Shown here: one piece after another, positions 53,643 through 61,985 of the stretch
Position numbering within the stretch: the stretch's first letter is position 1
Layout of the letters: every line of letters begins with the position of its first letter
NCBI RefSeq assembly: GCF_021390245.1
Contig: NZ_JAJUXH010000011.1
Span: 124,001 to 188,000, forward strand
Length of the DNA: 64,000 bases
Direction of reading: 5' to 3'
From: Dyadobacter sp. CY323
Lineage (GTDB): Bacteria; Bacteroidota; Bacteroidia; Cytophagales; Spirosomataceae
Notes under the pieces: generated by a model
What the model was told of the DNA's origin: nothing
Database searches by the model: none
What the model saw: only the letters and a program-made list of their open reading frames with translations
Translations under genes and position numbers: made by a program

Positions 53643-53679
53643 TGTCGCATTTTTCCAATTTTGACCTAAATCACACGAA

Positions 53680-53687
53680 TACATTTG
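53680..53687 (+). promoter_or_regulatory. Promoter -7 element (TACATTTG) of the VOC gene
   Basis: Exact TAnnTTTG match 23 bases before the start codon at 53711. TTG at 53661-53663 could serve as the -33 element, at slightly short spacing. Confidence 0.5.
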
Positions 53688-53710
53688 CTTAAACTTAAAA
53701 CACAAAAAAG

Positions 53711-54097
53711 ATGAGCACTGTTAAAATCCCGAATGGACATCAATCTGTCATGCCGTATTTAATGCTGGACGGCGCCGCCCGGTTCAAAGATTTCACCACA
53801 AAAGTCTTTGATGGCGAGATTACATCGACGCATTACCAGGAAGATATGCCGGATAAGATCAAGCATTCCGAGGTAAAAATTAGCGGGAGCACGATCATGT
53901 TCTGCGACAGCCGCCCCGAATGGCCTGCACATCCGGCAAATATGTTCGTATATGTGGAAAATGCGGACGATACCTATCAAAAAGCATTAAGTGAAGGTGC
54001 AACCAGCATTATGGAGCCGGCAGACCAGGACTACGGCAGGAGCTGCGGTGTGGCCGATCCGTGCGGAAATGTCTGGTGGATTACTTCTGTACTTTAA
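53711..54097 (+). CDS. VOC superfamily protein (PhnB/YdhR-like)
   Basis: 128-residue vicinal-oxygen-chelate protein with two beta-alpha-beta-beta-beta repeats. It begins GHQSVMPYLMLDGAARFKDF, has MFCDSRPEWPAHPANMFVYVENAD between repeats, and ends DYGRSCGVADPCGNVWWITS with the usual DPxGNxWxI closing motif. Members bind metals or small molecules; they are often annotated glyoxalase or bleomycin resistance without evidence. It follows the AraC gene and precedes a small conserved gene by 4 bases. Confidence 0.88.
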   Translation: MSTVKIPNGHQSVMPYLMLDGAARFKDFTTKVFDGEITSTHYQEDMPDKIKHSEVKISGSTIMFCDSRPEWPAHPANMFVYVENADDTYQKALSEGATSIMEPADQDYGRSCGVADPCGNVWWITSVL

Positions 54098-54101
54098 AAC
54101 G

Positions 54102-54443
54102 ATGATGATCAATTATAACAATAAGGTTTTTGTTGCTGTTTCTAATTCGGAAAACGGTGAAGTGGAATCGGGAATGGAGTTTCTTTATCATCAATCGGGT
54201 AACATCGTTACTTCTACTTATCATGGCGATACGATCCTGTACGGGCATCTTATCGCCGTGGTGGATTCAGATAGCAATCTCGATATGCGATACCATCAGA
54301 TTAATCAAAAAGGTGAAATCATGACAGGGATCTGTAAATCTACCGCCGAGATCATGCCAAATGGGAAGGTTCGTTTACATGAAAAATGGAAATGGACTTC
54401 GGGGGATTTTTCTGAGGGTGATTCTGTTTTGGAGGAGAAGTAG
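54102..54443 (+). CDS. Small conserved protein, often labelled n-acetylglutamate synthase
   Basis: 113 residues (ATG at 54102, or at 54105). All-beta pattern with MINYNNKVFVAVSNSENGEV, ILYGHLIAVVDSDSNLDMRYHQIN, GEIMTGICKSTAEIMPNGKVRLHEKWKW. This family is common in Bacteroidota and Firmicutes and often carries the label n-acetylglutamate synthase, but it has no GNAT or kinase motif, so that label should not be trusted. Function unknown. Probably co-transcribed with the VOC gene. Confidence 0.8.
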   Translation: MMINYNNKVFVAVSNSENGEVESGMEFLYHQSGNIVTSTYHGDTILYGHLIAVVDSDSNLDMRYHQINQKGEIMTGICKSTAEIMPNGKVRLHEKWKWTSGDFSEGDSVLEEK

Positions 54444-54469
54444 CCGATTTCCGTTTTAATAAAAAGATA

Positions 54470-55006
54470 ATGAAGCCAGTTTTAAAACCATTTCTGACAG
54501 TTTTCCTATTGTGCATAAGTCTCGCGCTGTCCGCCCAGACTTCAAAAGTCGTTTCAGGATCAGCGGATTTCAGTGTCAAGTTTATCATGGGTACCTGCAA
54601 AGGTTCGTTTGACGCGCCGCGAGGTACAGCTGTTTTTGATGAAAAAAATGTAGGAAATGCATCTTTTGACATAAAAATTGCGGCATCGAGTTTCAAGACA
54701 AACAACAACTCCCGGGACAAGGATTTGAAAAGTGACAAGTACTTTTACGTCGAAAAGTATCCCGATATCCATTTCAAATCTACCAAAGTCGACAAAAAAG
54801 ATGGCAAGCTGCAAGCCACCGGCACACTGACCATCCGGGATGTGAGCAAAACGGTTACTTTGCCATTTGAGGCTAAAAAAAATGGGGATGGTACCTATGC
54901 ATTATCCAGCACATTTGATGTAAACCGGCTTGATTACAAAATCGGGGATAAAGACTGGAAACTGAAAGATATCGTGACTGTCACCGTAAAGGCTGTCATC
55001 AAATAA
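54470..55006 (+). CDS. YceI-family periplasmic protein
   Basis: 178 residues. Signal peptide ending LALSAQ, then the YceI lipocalin-like beta barrel: VSGSADFSVKFIMGTCKGSFD, SFDIKIAASSFKTNN, DLKSDKYFYVEKYPDIHFKSTKV and GTLTIRDVSKTVTLPFEA. Relatives bind polyisoprenoid or similar amphiphilic lipids in the periplasm and some respond to stress. No further partner is visible. The 137 bases after it hold the metal-box repeats of the TonB operon. Confidence 0.9.
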   Translation: MKPVLKPFLTVFLLCISLALSAQTSKVVSGSADFSVKFIMGTCKGSFDAPRGTAVFDEKNVGNASFDIKIAASSFKTNNNSRDKDLKSDKYFYVEKYPDIHFKSTKVDKKDGKLQATGTLTIRDVSKTVTLPFEAKKNGDGTYALSSTFDVNRLDYKIGDKDWKLKDIVTVTVKAVIK

Positions 55007-55083
55007 ATTGCACCGCATCCGGAATTGTTTACGCTTTGTGCTATCATATAAAATGCTGAGTTAAAAATTTTTATTCGTTTGAT

Positions 55084-55136
55084 TGTAATTAGTCTAAATA
55101 ATACATTTCCTTTGTGAATGTAATTAGTCTAAATAA
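55084..55136 (+). promoter_or_regulatory. Tandem metal-box repeats before the TonB receptor
   Basis: TGTAATTAGTCTAAATAA occurs identically at 55084-55101 and 55119-55136, 35 bases apart in the same orientation. TACATTTC at 55102-55109, one base off TAnnTTTG, lies between the copies. The core AGTCTAAAT is the half-site of the palindrome at 28639-28662. The second copy ends 7 bases before the start codon, so binding there would block transcription or translation start. Confidence 0.65.
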
Positions 55137-55143
55137 CCTTTCG

Positions 55144-57414
55144 ATGAAACATTTCTCCGCCATTCTGGTCTTGCTATTGCATGCAGCACTTGTTTTCGGG
55201 CAAACCCGGGATGCGCAGATCGAGGGAAGGTTCATATCAAAAGCAGGAGAGCCGCTTTCCGGAGTAAGTGTTTTTCTAAAAGGGACATCTTACGGTACGC
55301 AAACAAACGGCGGCGGAAAATTCGCATTAAAAGCTCCGGCTGGAAGCTACACGCTGGTCGCTAAAACGCTCGGAAGTGATGATAACTATACTTCACTGGA
55401 AGTAAAACCCGGCGAAACAACCGTCGTTCCGGACATTACACTTGCCGACTCTCCACTCTCGTTATCGGAAATGATTGTAACGGGACAGTCTGAGCCACAA
55501 TCACTTAAAAATTCTGTTTACCAGGTTCGTACCATCGACAGCGAGAAAATACGGCTTCGCGGCGCGACCAATCTTCAAACTATTCTTATTACCGAGCTCG
55601 GCATACGCTTTTCAAATGATTTGACTCTCGGGACGACCGATATCCAGTTAATGGGTATGTCGGGACAAAATGTCAAGATCCTGCTCGATGGAATTCCGAT
55701 GGTGGACCGGGGAAGCACGCGTGAGAGTCTGGGCCAGATTGACGTCAACATGATCGAACGTATAGAGATAGTCGAAGGCCCGATGTCTGTGATTTACGGT
55801 ACCGATGCGCTGGCCGGAGTCATTAATATCATCACAAAAAAAGGACAGGATGGCTCCAATCTGACCGTGACCGCCAGGTTACAGGAAGAAACTTCGGGTG
55901 ATGAATACCATGCGTTTACAAACGAGGGTACGCACAACCAGAGTGTAGGAGTAACGTGGCAAAACCAAAAATTGCAGTTTTCAGGCAATGTCACCCGGAA
56001 TAATTTCGGTGGCTGGCAGGGTTCCTCCACCGGTCGGGCCAAAGCCTGGATGCCGAAAGACCAGATGCTTTACACGGCCGGGGCAAGGTTTCAGGGTCAC
56101 AAATGGAATGTGTGGTACCGGTTCAGCGGGACAGATGAGACGATCCAATCATTCGGAAATCGCAATCCGATTTCGGGCATCGCCGCGGATAAGGATTACA
56201 TAACCAATCGGTGGTTCCATCAGGTCCAGTCCGAATTTAAAGTAAATGAAAAGCTCCATCTGAATGGAGTTGTTTCTTACACGGATTATTCGCGGAACAC
56301 ACTCAGTACCAATGTAGATGCAAATAATCGCCGGACGCTTTCCCTGGATCCGGGATCGCAGGACAAGTCTGTTTTTACCACTACTTTCTTTCGCGGAACT
56401 GCATTTTACAAGGTTACCGATCACATTTCAATTCTCGGCGGCCTCGAACTTACCGATAACAACAGCTCCGGCGCGCGGATATTGGGTTCTTCGAGCATTA
56501 CCGAATATGCATTGTTCCTCGCACCGGAAGTGAAAATTGGACAAATTCTAAAACTCAGTCCCGGGGTAAGGTTCCTAAAAAACTCGGTATACGACGCTCC
56601 ACCGGTTATCCCGTCGCTCAATGGAAAACTGGCTTTGACCAAAACCCTTGACCTGCGATTTGGCTACGCCAGAGGATTTCGTTCTCCCGCATTAAGAGAG
56701 TTGTATTTCGATTTCCATGACGCCTCGCACTCCATCCGCGGAAATGTCAATCTGAAAGCGGAGTACTCCAACAGTTTCAATTCGTTTTTGGTCTGGCAGT
56801 GGGTTACCAAGCCTGATGTCCGCGTAACAACCACATTAGGCGGCTTTTACAACATCTTCCACAATCTGATCGAAACAGGGATCGATCCGGGCAATCCAAG
56901 TGAAACGACTTATCTGAATGTCGATTCATTCAAAACCACAGGGTTTACACTTGATAATAAAATTTTTATAAAAAACCTGCAGATCAATTTAGGGGGCTCC
57001 TATATAGGTCGGTATAACCGGTTCTCTGAAAGTCCTGGAGAGTTTGGCTCGTTGCCGGAGTTCGTGTGGTCGACCGAAGTGAACACAAACTTCCTTTACA
57101 CATTTAAGAAAATCGGCACGGGGATTAATGTCTTTTACAAATATTCGGGCAAACGTCCGATCTATGAAAGTACTGATCAGGTCAATATAAAACTTGCGGA
57201 AACGGAAGGCTTTCATATGGCCGATGTGACGATAAATAAGAAAATCGGAACATACATCAATTTATTGGGTGGAGTAAAGAACCTGCTCGGGGTAACGACA
57301 CTCACAAATTCCTCCACAGACACAGGCGGCGCGCACAGTTCCGGAGGCTCCGTGCCACTTTCCTACGGCCGGTCTTATTTTCTCGGATTGAATTTTCAAT
57401 GGTCAAAAAATTAA
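55144..57414 (+). CDS. TonB-dependent outer-membrane receptor, probable haem/iron type
   Basis: 756 residues from the ATG at 55144. Signal peptide ending VFGQ, a carboxypeptidase-regulatory-like domain (about 22-105), a plug (about 125-235) with LLDGIPMVDRGSTRE, IEIVEGPMSVIYGTDALAGVINI, then a beta barrel ending in an aromatic strand (LGLNFQWSKN). The barrel motif FRSPALREL followed by GNVNLKAEYS recalls the FRAP and NPNL motifs of haem receptors. It imports its ligand with TonB energy. It is first in an operon with two HmuY-type proteins and preceded by tandem metal-box repeats. Confidence 0.92.
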   Translation: MKHFSAILVLLLHAALVFGQTRDAQIEGRFISKAGEPLSGVSVFLKGTSYGTQTNGGGKFALKAPAGSYTLVAKTLGSDDNYTSLEVKPGETTVVPDITLADSPLSLSEMIVTGQSEPQSLKNSVYQVRTIDSEKIRLRGATNLQTILITELGIRFSNDLTLGTTDIQLMGMSGQNVKILLDGIPMVDRGSTRESLGQIDVNMIERIEIVEGPMSVIYGTDALAGVINIITKKGQDGSNLTVTARLQEETSGDEYHAFTNEGTHNQSVGVTWQNQKLQFSGNVTRNNFGGWQGSSTGRAKAWMPKDQMLYTAGARFQGHKWNVWYRFSGTDETIQSFGNRNPISGIAADKDYITNRWFHQVQSEFKVNEKLHLNGVVSYTDYSRNTLSTNVDANNRRTLSLDPGSQDKSVFTTTFFRGTAFYKVTDHISILGGLELTDNNSSGARILGSSSITEYALFLAPEVKIGQILKLSPGVRFLKNSVYDAPPVIPSLNGKLALTKTLDLRFGYARGFRSPALRELYFDFHDASHSIRGNVNLKAEYSNSFNSFLVWQWVTKPDVRVTTTLGGFYNIFHNLIETGIDPGNPSETTYLNVDSFKTTGFTLDNKIFIKNLQINLGGSYIGRYNRFSESPGEFGSLPEFVWSTEVNTNFLYTFKKIGTGINVFYKYSGKRPIYESTDQVNIKLAETEGFHMADVTINKKIGTYINLLGGVKNLLGVTTLTNSSTDTGGAHSSGGSVPLSYGRSYFLGLNFQWSKN

Positions 57415-57445
57415 TCAATACCCTTTTAAACATATACAAACAATT

Positions 57446-58840
57446 ATGAATAAGATCGTTACGTCACTATTAGTGATTACTTTCCTGATAGGTTTCAATG
57501 CCTGTAAAGATGATGAGCCGCCGCTTCCGGACAATGTAGCTGGTTTTGAAAGCACTGCAAAAGGCTTCGAAGGCGAAGAAACGGAGGTCAAAATCGTGTT
57601 GTCGCGAGCTGTGGATGCGGCTACTCCCATTTCGGTTTCGCTAACTCCAACGCAGCTTATTTATAATACCGAATTCACCACGACCCCTGTGGCTACCAAC
57701 AATGTGATCGCATTATCGGTACCTGCTGGCCAGTCTTCGGCCTCATTTAAAGTGACTAAAAAGGCTGGCGTTTTCCTTGATGGTGACGAAAGCATCGCAT
57801 TCAAAATCACCTCGGTAGGCACACCTGCATTGATTGGCCCAAATACCGATCTTAAACTCAGCTTTAAAGCGATCATTTCGGAAGGTACCAGCATTCAATT
57901 GAATGGGATCGCAGGTTCGGAACTGGGAAGCAGCGCCGCTAATTCCGTTTTTCTGGACCTGAGCAGCAATACACAAACGCCTGTTTTGCGCAACAGCTGG
58001 GATCTTGGATTCTATGGTGCTGCTGATTTCCGGGTGATCATTAATGGTACCACCGGGGCATCGGCATTGATGATCAATAAAACGGATCTCGCGACTGTAA
58101 CGGATAAGGATTTTGTGGCGGATTCACTGGCAATCGGACAAGGATTGGGTAAGCTGTCGCTCATTGATGATGCGAAAGGAGATCTTACTAAAACAGTGAT
58201 CAAAGAAGTTTCAGCGACAGATGCTGACAATAAAGTGTACATTCTGAACCGCGCTGGCGGCGCTGCTGCTATACCGAAAGTTGCCGATCTGTATAAAATC
58301 CGGATTTTGCGTAAAGGAACGGGTTATACGCTTCAATATGCAAAAGTGAATGATACCACTTTTAAAACGCTCGATATTACCAAAGATGCCGCTTACAATT
58401 TTGAGTTTGTCTCATTAGATAAAGGTGCGACGGTTGATGTGGAACCTGCCAAAGATCGCTGGGACCTTCAATGGGGCTATAATATGTACTTTACCAATTT
58501 TGGTGCCGGCCTGATTCCTTACGGCTTCTCGGATCTTGTTTTCACAAACGCACAAGCGAAGGTAGGCGCCGCAGAAGTACTTACGACCACAGCAACTTAC
58601 GATGCGTTTGCAGAAGCAAATCTAACCGGCATTACATTCTCCACCGATGCGGACGTCATCGGATCGAAATGGCGGGTGACTTCCGGTGGAACCATAGGTG
58701 TTAAAACAGACCGTTTTTACCTGATCAAAGATGCTGCCGGGAACATTTATAAACTGCGATTTGTGAGCTTCCATCCCGAAGATGGCGGCGAGCGCGGCAA
58801 ACCAAAGCTCGAATACAAGCTGGTTAAAAAAGGGGCTTAA
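57446..58840 (+). CDS. HmuY-family haem-binding-type lipoprotein, two HmuY-like units
   Basis: 464 residues. The lipoprotein signal ends IGFNAC. Residues about 28-150 form a Calx-beta or similar beta domain (SVSLTPTQLIYN, SFKVTKKAGVFLDGDES). Two HmuY-like stretches follow: FLDLSSNTQTPVLRNSWDLGFYG (about 170-195) and, later, KDRWDLQWGYNMYFTN with SDLVFTNAQAKVG. HmuY proteins capture haem at the surface and pass it to the paired TonB receptor, which is encoded 31 bases upstream. No haem-ligand pair can be fixed from sequence alone. Confidence 0.85.
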   Translation: MNKIVTSLLVITFLIGFNACKDDEPPLPDNVAGFESTAKGFEGEETEVKIVLSRAVDAATPISVSLTPTQLIYNTEFTTTPVATNNVIALSVPAGQSSASFKVTKKAGVFLDGDESIAFKITSVGTPALIGPNTDLKLSFKAIISEGTSIQLNGIAGSELGSSAANSVFLDLSSNTQTPVLRNSWDLGFYGAADFRVIINGTTGASALMINKTDLATVTDKDFVADSLAIGQGLGKLSLIDDAKGDLTKTVIKEVSATDADNKVYILNRAGGAAAIPKVADLYKIRILRKGTGYTLQYAKVNDTTFKTLDITKDAAYNFEFVSLDKGATVDVEPAKDRWDLQWGYNMYFTNFGAGLIPYGFSDLVFTNAQAKVGAAEVLTTTATYDAFAEANLTGITFSTDADVIGSKWRVTSGGTIGVKTDRFYLIKDAAGNIYKLRFVSFHPEDGGERGKPKLEYKLVKKGA

Positions 58841-58904
58841 TGTAAATCATCTGATCAGAGAGCCAGTTCCCGGAATTGTCTCTCTGATTTTTAATAAAGA
58901 AATC

Positions 58905-59495
58905 ATGCTATTAAAAACCTTGCTCCTATCCGTTTCATCCGTATTTTTAGCGGGCAACGAAACGACGACCGTAGCGTTGAAAACAGATATTACCTTGGAA
59001 AAACCGGTTAAGTCGGAGATTGTGGTGATCAAAGACCTTGATGCGAACACGAAGCCATACATTTATTTTAGTCTGGCTACCAGAAAAGACGTTCCTGCCG
59101 CAGAGGCGAAAAGCAAAAGCTGGGATATTGCATTCAGCAAAACGACGATCGCGGTAAATGGCGGCACCAGCGGACCAGGTCAGGGAGGTGCAATTGTTTT
59201 GGAAAAACCTTTCGATACCATCACCGAAGCCCCGAAAGAAGGTTATAAGTCGGACGGGGACGCCGGATTTGCCATTCCGGGTGGAAGCGGGAATTCGTGG
59301 TATAAGTACGATATGGGCGTTCACGCCATTCTCCCGATCATCGGCAGAACAATTTTGGTAAAAACTTCGGAAGGCAAATTCGCCAAGCTGGAAATCATCA
59401 GTTATTACAAAGGCGCGCCCGAGGATGTGCCCACAGAAGAAGCAAGCTACTACACTTTCAGGTACTCCCTGGCCGACGCCAACGGGCAATTTTAA
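58905..59495 (+). CDS. HmuY-like secreted protein
   Basis: 196 residues from the ATG at 58905; the frame is open further upstream but runs into the previous gene. Short signal-like start (LLKTLLLSVSSVFLAGN). The HmuY pattern follows: PYIYFSLATRKDVPAAEAKSKSWDIAFSKTTIAVNGG, with SWDIAF matching the WDL/WDIAF core, and AILPIIGRTILVKTSEGKFAKLEIISYYKGAP at the C-terminal half. Third gene of the TonB operon and closed by a strong terminator. Shorter than typical HmuY by little; probably a second ligand-capture protein. Confidence 0.85.
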   Translation: MLLKTLLLSVSSVFLAGNETTTVALKTDITLEKPVKSEIVVIKDLDANTKPYIYFSLATRKDVPAAEAKSKSWDIAFSKTTIAVNGGTSGPGQGGAIVLEKPFDTITEAPKEGYKSDGDAGFAIPGGSGNSWYKYDMGVHAILPIIGRTILVKTSEGKFAKLEIISYYKGAPEDVPTEEASYYTFRYSLADANGQF

Positions 59496-59498
59496 GAG

Positions 59499-59538
59499 AA
59501 ACAGACCTTACCGGCATTGAAGCTGGTAAGGTCTGTTT
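59499..59538. terminator. Bidirectional terminator of the TonB/HmuY operon
   Basis: AAACAGACCTTACC (59499-59512) pairs perfectly with GGTAAGGTCTGTTT (59525-59538), with T on the plus side and A on the minus side. It also serves the convergent YdeI-like gene ending at 59539. Confidence 0.88.
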
Positions 59539-60159
59539 TCATTTCCGTTCATACTTCCAATTCCGCGATTTTCCTTCTTCCATCCATTCAATCGCGGTTG
59601 CAACACGTTTATTACGGGTGGCCTCAGTCTTCGCCTCTTCAAACCATTCGATATAATCCTTTTTATTTGAATAACTGAATTTAGCAAAGGTTTCCTGCGC
59701 TTTCGGACTTTTTGAGAGAGCCTCCGGAACATAATCGGGAATGGCCAGCTCTTTCGGTTCGGCGGACTTTTCCGATCTTTTTTGCTTTACGCCGGAGTCG
59801 ATCAGATGCATGGCTTCTTTAACAAGGCCAGTTAAATACTCCTCAGATGGGAGATCGTCCAGACTTTTGATTTTCCCCAACTGGCCCATCGCATTTTTTT
59901 CGTCGCCGGTAGTCAGCACATTATGCGGGTCAGTAAGCTGGGAAGCGAGCCAAAATCCAAACGAACAATGTCCTTTAAATGACGCCATATTACACATAAT
60001 GCTGCCATGATAGTCGAAATTAGGGAAACTCCATTTCATCGTTTCCTTTACTTCCGGGCAAGCGTTGTGAATGACCGCCCTCAGGTACTCGAGAATGGGG
60101 ATTGCAAAATCTGCCGATTTTAAAATGTACGTGTCAACGCGCGGATCTGTATGCTGCAT
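59539..60159 (-). CDS. YdeI/OmpD-associated family protein (DUF1801 + OmdA)
   Basis: 206 residues in two parts: a DUF1801-like domain (about 15-125: FAIPILEYLRAVIHNACPEVKETMKWSFPNFDYHGSIMCNMASFKGHCSFGFW) and a C-terminal OmdA/YdeI helical region (about 140-200: AIPDYVPEALSKSPKAQETFAKFSYSNKKDYIEWFEEAKTEATRNKRV). Widespread family of uncertain role. Its ATG shares one base with the stop of the upstream fusion gene (TAATG), so the two are translationally coupled. Confidence 0.88.
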   Translation of the reverse strand: MQHTDPRVDTYILKSADFAIPILEYLRAVIHNACPEVKETMKWSFPNFDYHGSIMCNMASFKGHCSFGFWLASQLTDPHNVLTTGDEKNAMGQLGKIKSLDDLPSEEYLTGLVKEAMHLIDSGVKQKRSEKSAEPKELAIPDYVPEALSKSPKAQETFAKFSYSNKKDYIEWFEEAKTEATRNKRVATAIEWMEEGKSRNWKYERK

Positions 60160-61199
60160 TATTTCTCTAAAATTTCTTTGAGATTATTTAAACCGTCCTG
60201 AAAATCTTTGCCAACAGACTCTTCCATTCCCATAAACGGGAGCATAACGTTCATGGGTATAGGCATTGCCCCCGTAAAACCCCATTTCACCCGCGTAGAG
60301 CTGGAATCGACCGGCTCGGTGATCATGTAGGCGTCGTTGCTGCTTTCAAAAGGTTCCAGAAAACGAAGTTCGGTATCGATCCGTTTTCCATCCTCAATTT
60401 TCGTAATTTCCTGCTCACCTTTTCCCACATCCTTATTTCCTTCCCACATCGAAACAAACCCGACAGTCCCGTCGGTCCCGGTAAAATTCTTCTTTATATG
60501 CGGATCACGGCTATACCAGACACTCCAGTTATCCTGGTTTTTTAATGGTTTGAGATATGCAAAAACCTCGGCATTGGGTCGACTAATTACTATTTCCTTT
60601 TCCACAGCATAGTCTTTCGGCATAATAAGAGCGGCGATCAGGACCAATGCAATCAGTCCGGCGATTACGTAGAGCACTTTTTTCATCGTGGGATTTTTTT
60701 GAGGTGAATAAATGAATTTGTACTTGACTTCATCAATATCTTCAATGGTCTGCACATTTGTCATCCCCGCTTTTTCGAGTACGCGCACCGAAGCCGCATT
60801 ATTGACATTTACATAAGCAATCACATTTCGGTATTTCAACACTTCCCTCCCGAATTTGATCAGCGCCGAGGCAATTTCGGTGGCTATTCCTTTCCCCCAT
60901 TGCTCTTCCATAATACGGTAACCAATCTCCATGTCTGATCCAACGCGGTCCAGCTTCGCAGCCCCAACCAGCTCTCCATTCAAACGGTCCTCGATCAGGT
61001 AACGTCCCAGATATGTGTTCCGGCCGTACTCGCTCAGGAAACTTTCCAACATGGCGTCGGACTCTTCCCTGGTAAGCGAATAACCCGTGACATACTTCAT
61101 CACATTCTCATTATTACTCAGCCTGAAATACTTGTCCCCGTCGGCTGAGGTCATTTTTGTTAGTACAAACCGGGTTGTTTTTATTGGCTCAATATCCAT
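60159..61199 (-). CDS. GNAT acetyltransferase-SRPBCC fusion protein
   Basis: 346 residues joining two normally separate proteins. Residues about 1-165 are a RimJ/RimL-like GNAT domain: TTRFVLTKM, MEIGYRIMEEQWGKGIATE for acetyl-CoA, and NNAASVRVLEKAGM. Residues about 172-346 begin MKKVLYVIAGLIALVLIAALI, a membrane helix typical of the start of stand-alone SRPBCC (polyketide-cyclase-like) proteins, and continue as that domain. The junction is in frame without a stop. Either a true fusion or a recent stop loss. Coupled to the YdeI-like gene. Confidence 0.82.
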   Translation of the reverse strand: MDIEPIKTTRFVLTKMTSADGDKYFRLSNNENVMKYVTGYSLTREESDAMLESFLSEYGRNTYLGRYLIEDRLNGELVGAAKLDRVGSDMEIGYRIMEEQWGKGIATEIASALIKFGREVLKYRNVIAYVNVNNAASVRVLEKAGMTNVQTIEDIDEVKYKFIYSPQKNPTMKKVLYVIAGLIALVLIAALIMPKDYAVEKEIVISRPNAEVFAYLKPLKNQDNWSVWYSRDPHIKKNFTGTDGTVGFVSMWEGNKDVGKGEQEITKIEDGKRIDTELRFLEPFESSNDAYMITEPVDSSSTRVKWGFTGAMPIPMNVMLPFMGMEESVGKDFQDGLNNLKEILEK

Positions 61200-61311
61200 G
61201 GAACATACCTGCTGGTTACATGGCTTTAATCCACGATAAGTTATTATTTTTTGTGTTTAAAACCGTAATTTCTTTGGCTAAAGAAGGCATTAACATGCAT
61301 TAACAACTATT

Positions 61312-61319
61312 TAAATTTG
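61312..61319 (+). promoter_or_regulatory. Promoter -7 element (TAAATTTG) of the RND operon
   Basis: Exact TAnnTTTG match about 130 bases upstream of the start codon at 61451; no -33 TTG at the usual spacing. Confidence 0.4.
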
Positions 61320-61450
61320 GATTCTAGATCTGAATTATTACATTTGGACATCTACCGATGTGTAGTAACATTCCGTTATTATTGTTCCAATTAATCTTTA
61401 TTTCATTATAAAAGTATAAATTTTTTAATGAACTGATCTCAATCAGAATC

Positions 61451-61870
61451 ATGACAAAAAGAACTTTTGTATTGTTTTTCTGCCTCGCACAAATGCTGGC
61501 CTCGACGCTGTTTTCGCAACAGCCGGCGTTTGCGTGCAAGCTGGATATTGGAACCGACAGCTTCTCACCCTATACTGTTGAATCGTCCGAAGATCCGGGT
61601 CAGTTCGCCCTGATTGACGACAGTATCTGCAAAGAGGAAACGATCGTACGTGCGGATGATTTTGAATGGAAAGAAAACCTGTCCGATCTTCTTCGGCATC
61701 GCCATTCGACCTACCGGTTTCTGACGCTCATTTCAGAGATCGGTTCTGAATACTACATAGCACAAATCCCGAAAAATATCCGGGAGTCTGTTTCATTACC
61801 TGCATTGCCAAAGGGTGATATTGAATTACCCGGTTACTACGGTTTCCTTCACCGCCTCTGCCCCTTCTAA
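61451..61870 (+). CDS. Small secreted protein upstream of RND pump genes
   Basis: 139 residues. Signal peptide MTKRTFVLFFCLAQMLASTLFSQ, then an acidic mature part containing two Cys (AFACKLDIG, SICKEE) and a C-terminal LHRLCPF. No domain recognised. It lies 115 bases before the RND adaptor gene on the same strand, without a terminator between, so it may share the transcript; a link to efflux is not shown by the sequence. Confidence 0.55.
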   Translation: MTKRTFVLFFCLAQMLASTLFSQQPAFACKLDIGTDSFSPYTVESSEDPGQFALIDDSICKEETIVRADDFEWKENLSDLLRHRHSTYRFLTLISEIGSEYYIAQIPKNIRESVSLPALPKGDIELPGYYGFLHRLCPF

Positions 61871-61985
61871 GTTCCCGCCGCAAGCGTTCTTTCAAGTACC
61901 GTAAAACACCACGGATGGATCGGCATGCTGCATTTAGCACGCTGATCTGACACAACTCGTATTGTCATCCATTCAATTACTCATT

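Noticed and set aside
54102..54443. N-acetylglutamate synthase
   Set aside because: The family is often labelled this way, but neither a GNAT nor an amino-acid-kinase motif is present; kept as unknown function.
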